A stretch of 7,045 nucleotides of DNA from an uncultured Candidatus Methylacidiphilales bacterium (GTDB taxonomy: Bacteria > Verrucomicrobiota > Verrucomicrobiia > Methylacidiphilales > CALFVM01). Below, piece by piece: positions 6,624 through 7,045 of the stretch; positions within the stretch are counted from its first letter, which is position 1, and each line of letters opens with the position of its first letter. Location of the stretch: the NCBI GenBank assembly GCA_937928665.1, contig CALFVM010000075.1, positions 1 to 7,045 on the forward strand, read 5' to 3'. The translations under genes and the position numbers were made by a program. The notes beneath the pieces were generated by a model. The model was given only the letters and a program-made list of their open reading frames with translations. It did not search any database and had not been told where the DNA came from.

Positions 6624-7045
6624 GGCTTGTCCAAGTCAACTTTGATCTCACCTGCCCCCGTGGCATCCACGGCCACCTTCCGCTCCCTGCCTTCGGATTC
6701 CTTCACCGAAATCAGGTATTTTCCGGCCGTCGGCACCACCAGCGTCATCCGATCCCTCACCCCACTGCCCGGCAACGCACCTCCCGCCAGACCCCTCCGC
6801 GTCAGCACCTTCCCCGCCTCATCACGCAACTCCACCTCCGCACCCACCGGCCCACCTGACACCGCAATCCGTCGCATCGCCCCCAGCCTTTGCAAATCAA
6901 GCGTCGGATGCTCCTCCGGTACCCGCGCCGCCATCGTGGCATTGCGCAAAATCACCACATCTCCCGTGTCATTCACCAACACCAAATCCGGGGCACCGTC
7001 CCCGTCGATATCCGCGGCCACCGCCCCCGATCCCCCCCGCTCGTG
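6620..7045 (-). CDS. FG-GAP/VCBS-repeat protein, C-terminal fragment (start beyond window)
   Basis: The minus-strand frame is open to the right edge, giving the last 141 residues before TGA at 6620. The visible part begins GGSGAVAADIDGDGAPDLV, a textbook calcium-binding DxDxDG loop of an FG-GAP/VCBS propeller blade (integrin-alpha-like), followed by LVNDTGDVVILRN, the blade's closing strands. The final about 95 residues are a beta-rich domain (VGAEVELRDEAGKVLTRRG, then MTLVVPTAGKYLISVKES) that vaguely recalls the ASPIC/UnbV domain often found after such repeats. That match is weak, since the glycine-rich FGLG core and WP.G motif are not clearly present. Such proteins are normally exported and act outside the cytoplasm, in binding or adhesion, but the signal peptide and the other blades lie outside the window. 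A GTG at 7021 is not the start, as the repeat extends upstream of it. It is the most upstream operon gene seen, and its stop overlaps the next ATG as ATGA. Confidence 0.75.
   Translation of the reverse strand, partial: HERGGSGAVAADIDGDGAPDLVLVNDTGDVVILRNATMAARVPEEHPTLDLQRLGAMRRIAVSGGPVGAEVELRDEAGKVLTRRGLAGGALPGSGVRDRMTLVVPTAGKYLISVKESEGRERKVAVDATGAGEIKVDLDKP

Overview
The window reads as high-GC bacterial DNA, most likely from the Verrucomicrobiota or a near PVC relative. This rests on gene style: a LacI-type regulator beside envelope FG-GAP and PQQ-type propeller proteins, and a C-rich + strand. No rRNA or other marker is present, so the taxon is an inference of moderate to low confidence. 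No RNA genes, CRISPR arrays, insertion sequences or long intergenic gaps were seen; nearly every base is coding.

Layout. Positions 1-918 (+) hold the effector-binding part of a LacI/GalR regulator whose DNA-binding head lies off the left edge. Everything from 791 to 7045 is one tightly packed minus-strand operon, read right to left. It contains the C-terminal piece of an FG-GAP/VCBS-repeat protein (6620-7045, start off the right edge), a possible 32-residue hydrophobic peptide (6525-6623), a membrane-anchored PQQ-type beta-propeller protein (5007-6509), a 1188-residue multidomain protein (1444-5010) and a histidine-phosphatase-superfamily protein (791-1447). Three junctions are ATGA stop/start overlaps (at 6620, 5007 and 1444), so the genes are probably translationally coupled. 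The operon promoter lies outside the window, and no terminator was found at the convergent end.

The centrepiece is the 1188-residue protein. Its first about 815 residues follow the rifampin-phosphotransferase plan: ATP-grasp domain, middle domain, and swivelling phosphohistidine domain with His774. It lacks the PEP-synthase TIM barrel. The remaining about 340 residues form a membrane module of about four helices, with a basic cytoplasmic segment and a roughly 185-residue loop predicted to be outside. Its arrangement resembles the EMC3/TMCO1/DUF106 branch of the Oxa1/YidC insertase superfamily. A soluble phosphohistidine enzyme fused to an insertase-like module looks unusual.

How the genes may work together (inference): a cytoplasmic, membrane-tethered ATP-dependent phosphotransferase could act with the downstream phosphatase as opposing activities, while the two propeller-type proteins work on the outer side of the same membrane. 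The substrate is unknown. Two other points deserve attention. The small ORF and the PQQ gene are in the same frame, split only by one TAG codon. The regulator and the phosphatase also overlap tail to tail by 128 bp, with conserved protein ends on both strands.
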